Source: Candidatus Aminicenantota bacterium (lineage in GTDB: Bacteria > Acidobacteriota > Aminicenantia > Aminicenantales > Saccharicenantaceae). Taken from it: a DNA stretch of 10,488 nt. The stretch is taken from NCBI GenBank assembly GCA_022867105.1, contig JALHVH010000019.1:1-10488 (forward strand), written 5' to 3'. Positions 6,807 to 10,488 of this stretch are shown in pieces. Made by a program: the position numbers and the translations under genes. Below the pieces are notes generated by a model, which ran no database searches, was not told the origin of the DNA, and was given only the letters and a program-made list of their open reading frames with translations. Position 1 is the stretch's first letter. Every line of letters begins with the position of its first letter.

Positions 6807-8567
6807 CTATTTCTTCTCTTCCGGCCGGGGTTTGAGCCCGTTGTACTCCACGAGCAATTTAAGCCACCAGTCCGGGAAGATCATCGGGTTCCGCTTCCGG
6901 GTCTTGGCGTCGTAGACCCAGAGGTGGTTGTACTTGACCAGCAGGTCGTCCCCCAGCTTCCACCAGGCGCCGATGACGCGTTCGGCGTTCCCGAGGCAGT
7001 AGTCCGTCAGGAACTTGCGGGCGGCGGCCGGGTCCTTCTTATTGAGCTCAAGGGCGAAGGTATCGATGACGGGAGTCCTGTCGACGACCGGTTTCTCCCA
7101 GATCGCCTGGGCGGCCCGGACGTCCTCGATGGCCTTGGAGTAGACGACCTGGGTGTGAAAGTCGACATAATCGAACGCCCACCGCGCCGACTGCCGGTTG
7201 AACTCCCAGTGGTCACCGATCTCGAACGAGCGGGGGATCCCGGTGATGCCGGCGTATAGGGGTATGAAGCAGGAGGTGTCTTGGGCCCCCCAAGCCAGCC
7301 AGACGATCCCGCCGATGGGGTCAGGCAGCCAGCCGCGGCTCTGGGTGACCGTCACGTATTCGGCCCGGTTGACGCTGATGATGCGCGGGGTGTCGTACTT
7401 TTTCCCTTCGAGCACGAATCCGTAGGGGAGATAGTTGGGGTTTTGGAACGGTCCGCCCTGGATGCCGCGGCCGGGCCAGAAGGGCGTACCCTCGCACTTG
7501 TCCCGGGTCATGAGCATGACGTCGTAAGCCGAGAGCTTCCTTTCCGGCTTGACCGAGAAGGGAAAATCCACGTTCTCGGTTTCGGGGCTGAACTTTTGGG
7601 AGGGCGCGACGAGGTCGAGGAACCGCCACAGCCGCACCCGGGCCCCGCTCGTGCCGGCGGCGCTGCCGGGGTCGGGGGCGTAGGCCTTCTTCCAGTTGAA
7701 AGGCTTGCCGCTCTTTGGATCATAGAAGCCCATGCTCACGGCCAGCGAGACGACATTCGGCGAGGCCATGAAGTTGTCGGGATCCTTGAGGTCGATCTCG
7801 CCGATCCGCGACTCGTTCGGGCAGACGCTGACCTCGTCGTCGGGCACACGCTGGGCGCACCAGACGGCCCCGGGCTTCCCGCTCTGGGGCGTCCACAGCG
7901 GGCCGACGGGCATGATCTCGAACAGCCAGACCTCGTTCGGGTCGGCCACGGCCAGCATCTCGCCGGTGTCGGTGGCGCCGTAGCCGTGCTTCTCAGCGAG
8001 CTCGCCCATGACCCGGATGGCCTCGCGGGCCGTGTTCGCCCGCTCCATGGCGATGAGCGTCAGCATGGTGATGTCGAACTTGGCCGAGGGCGTGGGATTC
8101 TCCATCTTTCGCGGGCAGCCGATCGTCGATTCGCCGATGGCCACCTGCCTGTCGTTCATGTAGCCGAAATCGCCGTGGACGTAGGCGTGGGTGCGCGCGA
8201 CCTCGGGGATCTCCAGGCCGGTGAAGTTATTGGCCTTGACGTTTTCCCACTTCAGGCCCTGGTCCGGGGGCCAGCTGTCGTACTGGTCGATGTGGTGGAT
8301 CCTCCGCGTCGACCCGGCCGGATGGTCGGCGGCCGGGACAAGCCTCCAGGTCCAATCGCACTCTCCGCAGTCGCAGGTGTGTGTCGTCATGACCGACCCA
8401 TCGGTCGAGGCGCCCTTTCCGACCATGATGACCGTGCAGTTCTCGGGCGTCCCCTTTCCGCATACCTCGCAGCCGGCTGTGTCCTGGCCGCCCAGAGTCA
8501 GCGTTGCGGCGAGGAACGCCATGGCCAGGGGAAGGAGCCCGGCGAGCATAAATCTTTTAAGTTTCAT
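6807..8567 (-). CDS. Secreted peptidase family C69 (dipeptidase, PepD/U34-type) protein
   Basis: A 586-residue Ntn-hydrolase of the C69 dipeptidase family, which cleaves dipeptides outside or at the surface of the cytoplasm. The N-terminus is a signal peptide: basic MKLKR, a hydrophobic core (about 6-26) and a polar stretch. The family hallmark CTVIMVGKGASTDGS (44-58) gives Cys44 as the expected nucleophile. Further family features are LVPAADHPAG, AIGEST and a VADPNEVWLFE stretch. Cys44 follows a short segment CEVCGKGTPEN, so maturation would need removal of this propeptide after or together with signal cleavage (inference from Ntn biology). Unusual are the CxxC at 33-36 and CDCGEC (65-70) right after the active-site loop. 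The start ATG at 8567 lies seven bases after AAGGAG. It begins 25 bases after the stop of the NfnAB gene and probably shares its transcript; the combination suggests peptide catabolism. Confidence 0.9.
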   Translation of the reverse strand: MKLKRFMLAGLLPLAMAFLAATLTLGGQDTAGCEVCGKGTPENCTVIMVGKGASTDGSVMTTHTCDCGECDWTWRLVPAADHPAGSTRRIHHIDQYDSWPPDQGLKWENVKANNFTGLEIPEVARTHAYVHGDFGYMNDRQVAIGESTIGCPRKMENPTPSAKFDITMLTLIAMERANTAREAIRVMGELAEKHGYGATDTGEMLAVADPNEVWLFEIMPVGPLWTPQSGKPGAVWCAQRVPDDEVSVCPNESRIGEIDLKDPDNFMASPNVVSLAVSMGFYDPKSGKPFNWKKAYAPDPGSAAGTSGARVRLWRFLDLVAPSQKFSPETENVDFPFSVKPERKLSAYDVMLMTRDKCEGTPFWPGRGIQGGPFQNPNYLPYGFVLEGKKYDTPRIISVNRAEYVTVTQSRGWLPDPIGGIVWLAWGAQDTSCFIPLYAGITGIPRSFEIGDHWEFNRQSARWAFDYVDFHTQVVYSKAIEDVRAAQAIWEKPVVDRTPVIDTFALELNKKDPAAARKFLTDYCLGNAERVIGAWWKLGDDLLVKYNHLWVYDAKTRKRNPMIFPDWWLKLLVEYNGLKPRPEEKK

Positions 8568-8574
8568 GCGTGCA

Positions 8575-8580
8575 CTCCTT
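8575..8580 (-). promoter_or_regulatory. Ribosome binding site AAGGAG of the dipeptidase gene
   Basis: AAGGAG on the minus strand lies seven bases before the ATG at 8567, within the 25-base gap after the NfnAB gene. It confirms the start and the signal peptide. Confidence 0.8.
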
Positions 8581-8592
8581 TATAGAGTAAGT

Positions 8593-10488
8593 TTACCAGG
8601 TCCCGTCCTTTAAATAGTCGTCGATCGCCTTGGCCGCCTTTTTGCCCGCGCCCATGGCCAGGATGACCGTCGCGGCTCCGGTGACAATATCACCGCCGGC
8701 GAACACGCCTTTTTTATTGGTTTTGCACGTTTCCGGGTCGGCGATGATGTTGCCCCATTTCGTCAGCGCTAGGTCCGGCGTCGTCGAGGTCAACAGGGGG
8801 TTGGGTCCCTGCCCGATGGCCATGATCACCATGTCCACGTCGATCACGTGTTCGGACCCTTCGATGGGAATGGGCTTTCGTCTCCCCGACGCGTCCGGCT
8901 CGCCCAGCTCCATCTTGATGCATTCGATGCCCTTGACCCAGCCTTTGTCGTTGCCCAGGATGCGGATGGGATTGGTCAGCAAGCGGGGCCGGACGCCTTC
9001 CTCGAAGGCGTTCTCGATCTCCTCCGCCCGGGCGGGCATCTGCTCCCGGGCCCGGCGGTAGATCAGATAGACGTTCTCCGCTCCCAGGCGGAGCGACGCC
9101 CGGGCCGCGTCCATGGCCACGTTCCCGCCGCCCACGACGGCGATCGTCCGCCCGAGATGGATCGGCGTATTGTATTCGGGAAAGAGATAGGCTTTCATGA
9201 GATTCACCCGGGTGAGGAACTCGTTGGCGGAATACACGCCGTTGAGGTTTTCGCCGGGGATCTTCATGAAGTGGGGCAGGCCGGCCCCTGTCCCGATAAA
9301 GACGGCTTCGTAGCCTTGTCGGAACAGGTCGTCGATGGTGAAGGATTTTCCGACCACGTGGCTGACCTTCATCTCCGCGCCCAGCTTTTCGATGTATTCG
9401 CTCTCCCGTTGGACGATCCACTTGGGCAGGCGGAACTCGGGAATGCCGTACACCAGGACGCCTCCCGCTTTATGGAGGGCTTCGAAGACGGTGACGCCAT
9501 GTCCCTTTTGGATGAGCTCGCTGGCCGCCGTCAGGCCCGCCGGCCCCGCCCCGATCACGGCCACTTTCTTTCCGGTCGGCGGCGGGAGGTTCGGCAGCCG
9601 GACGTCGCCCTGCTGGAACCCGTGGTCCGCCGCGAACCGTTCCAGGCGGCCGATGGCGATCGGCTGCCCTTTTTTGGCCAGCACGCAGACGACCTCGCAT
9701 TGATCTTCCTGGGGACAGACGCGGCCGCAGATGGCGGGCAGGAGGTTCCTTTCCTTGATCTTGTGAATGGCCCCCATGAAATCCCCGTTCCGGATGAGCT
9801 TGACGAATGCCGGGATGTCGATATCGACGGGACAGCCCGTGATGCAGGGGGATTTCTTGCAGTCCAGGCACCGGGAGGCCTCGCGCATCGCCTGGTCCCG
9901 CGTGTATCCGAGGGCGACTTCCTCGAAGTTTTGCACCCGGAGCTTGGGGTCCTGTTTGGGCATGGGTTCCCGCTTGTTGGCCCGTTTCAGTTTCTTCTCG
10001 GATTCCTGGAGCCGGCATTCGTGATCCCAGAGGGCCCGATGCTCCTCGCGCCGGTACATGTCGGACCTTTTGAGGAGCTCGGCGAAATCGACCAGGTGGC
10101 CGTCGAACTCCGGCCCGTCCACGCAGACGAATTTGGTTGTGTTTCCCACGGTGATCCGGCAGCAGCCGCACATGCCGGTCCCGTCCACCATGAGCGAGTT
10201 CAGGCTGACCAGGGTGGGGATGCCGAGCGTTCGGGTCAGGTCGGAGACGGCCTTCATCATCACCGCCGGCCCGATGGCCACGACGAGATCGACCGGCCCG
10301 TCCTCGGCGATCAAGCGCCGGAGTTCGTCCGTCACGAACCCGCGGCGGCCTTCCGTCCCGTCGTCCGTAGTGATGAACAGCTCGTCGCTAAGGGCCCGCA
10401 TCTCCTGCTCCAGGATCAACATCTCCTTGGTCTTGGCCCCGATGATCGAGAGGATGCGGTTCCCGGCCGCTTTGAAGGCCTTGGTGAT
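8593..10488 (-). CDS. nfnAB: Fused NfnA-NfnB-type NAD(P)H:ferredoxin oxidoreductase, 5' end outside window
   Basis: The frame is open to the window edge; 631 residues are visible, numbered from base 10488. Residues 1-160 are the C-terminal part of an NfnA/SudB (PyrK-like) subunit: ITKAFKAAGNRI, VAIGPAVMMKAV and the [2Fe-2S] site DGTGMCGCCR with Asp102, Cys107, Cys110 and later Cys122. An Asp as fourth ligand is the NfnA pattern; PyrK has Cys. From about 175 follows an NfnB/GltD-like part: Cys207, 210, 215, 219 (CLDCKKSPCITGC) and Cys254, 258, 264, 268 for two Fe-S clusters, the FAD motif GAGPAGL (313-319) and the NAD(P) motif GGGNVAMD (452-459). NfnAB enzymes couple NADPH, NAD+ and ferredoxin by flavin-based electron bifurcation. 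Such fusions are often labelled 'dihydroorotate dehydrogenase B NAD-binding subunit/glutamate synthase small subunit'; no pyrD or gltB gene is visible here. About 120 N-terminal residues are missing, judged from NfnA length. Confidence 0.88.
   Translation of the reverse strand: MTKAFKAAGNRILSIIGAKTKEMLILEQEMRALSDELFITTDDGTEGRRGFVTDELRRLIAEDGPVDLVVAIGPAVMMKAVSDLTRTLGIPTLVSLNSLMVDGTGMCGCCRITVGNTTKFVCVDGPEFDGHLVDFAELLKRSDMYRREEHRALWDHECRLQESEKKLKRANKREPMPKQDPKLRVQNFEEVALGYTRDQAMREASRCLDCKKSPCITGCPVDIDIPAFVKLIRNGDFMGAIHKIKERNLLPAICGRVCPQEDQCEVVCVLAKKGQPIAIGRLERFAADHGFQQGDVRLPNLPPPTGKKVAVIGAGPAGLTAASELIQKGHGVTVFEALHKAGGVLVYGIPEFRLPKWIVQRESEYIEKLGAEMKVSHVVGKSFTIDDLFRQGYEAVFIGTGAGLPHFMKIPGENLNGVYSANEFLTRVNLMKAYLFPEYNTPIHLGRTIAVVGGGNVAMDAARASLRLGAENVYLIYRRAREQMPARAEEIENAFEEGVRPRLLTNPIRILGNDKGWVKGIECIKMELGEPDASGRRKPIPIEGSEHVIDVDMVIMAIGQGPNPLLTSTTPDLALTKWGNIIADPETCKTNKKGVFAGGDIVTGAATVILAMGAGKKAAKAIDDYLKDGTW

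Noticed and set aside
8460..8567. Lipoprotein signal on the dipeptidase (Cys33)
   Set aside because: The residues before Cys33 (QDTAG) do not form a lipobox and lie beyond the end of the hydrophobic core.
7281..8585. 434-codon plus-strand open frame antisense to the dipeptidase gene
   Set aside because: Shadow frame; the minus strand carries a signal peptide, a family motif and a good ribosome site.

Overview
The window is a G+C-rich (roughly 60% by eye), gene-dense bacterial chromosomal segment with no sign of plasmid, phage, IS or CRISPR content. The gene content fits an anaerobic or fermentative bacterium living on peptides and amino acids: a secreted C69-type dipeptidase, glutamate dehydrogenase, a fused NfnA-NfnB-type flavin/Fe-S transhydrogenase and a PEP-synthase-like ATP-grasp protein. 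By general resemblance I would guess the Acidobacteriota/Aminicenantes area of the tree. That is an impression from protein style, not a phylogenetic result.

Layout. Plus strand: the 3' end of a GMP synthase gene (1-468); a 249-base gap without a gene (469-717), purine-rich and carrying a decayed 9-nt tandem repeat; an orphan L-fucose/L-arabinose isomerase-family gene (718-2460); and a tRNA-Glu(CTC) gene (2523-2595) with its own near-consensus promoter. Minus strand, converging on the tRNA: a 921-residue PEP/pyruvate-binding protein with an N-terminal sensor-like domain (2603-5368); glutamate dehydrogenase (5394-6680); a 126-base promoter region with two interlocked inverted repeats; a secreted family C69 dipeptidase (6807-8567); and the NfnAB fusion (8593 to beyond the window edge).

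How the genes may work together. The minus-strand genes form two probable transcription units, nfnAB-dipeptidase and gdh-PEP-synthase-like, each with a 25-base gap between its two genes. Together they suggest peptide hydrolysis outside the cytoplasm, uptake, oxidative deamination of glutamate to 2-oxoglutarate, and balancing of NAD(P)H and ferredoxin by the NfnAB-type enzyme. The PEP-synthase-like protein may act at the pyruvate/PEP node or may be regulatory. This pathway is inferred from gene families and neighbourhood, not shown by the sequence alone.

The points most worth a second look are the architecture of the PEP-synthase-like protein (no visible phosphohistidine or PEP-utilising domain but a distinct conserved-looking C-terminal domain), the paired inverted repeats on the gdh promoter, the cysteine-rich N-terminus of the dipeptidase, and the 9-nt repeat tract. 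I see no wholly new multi-gene system.
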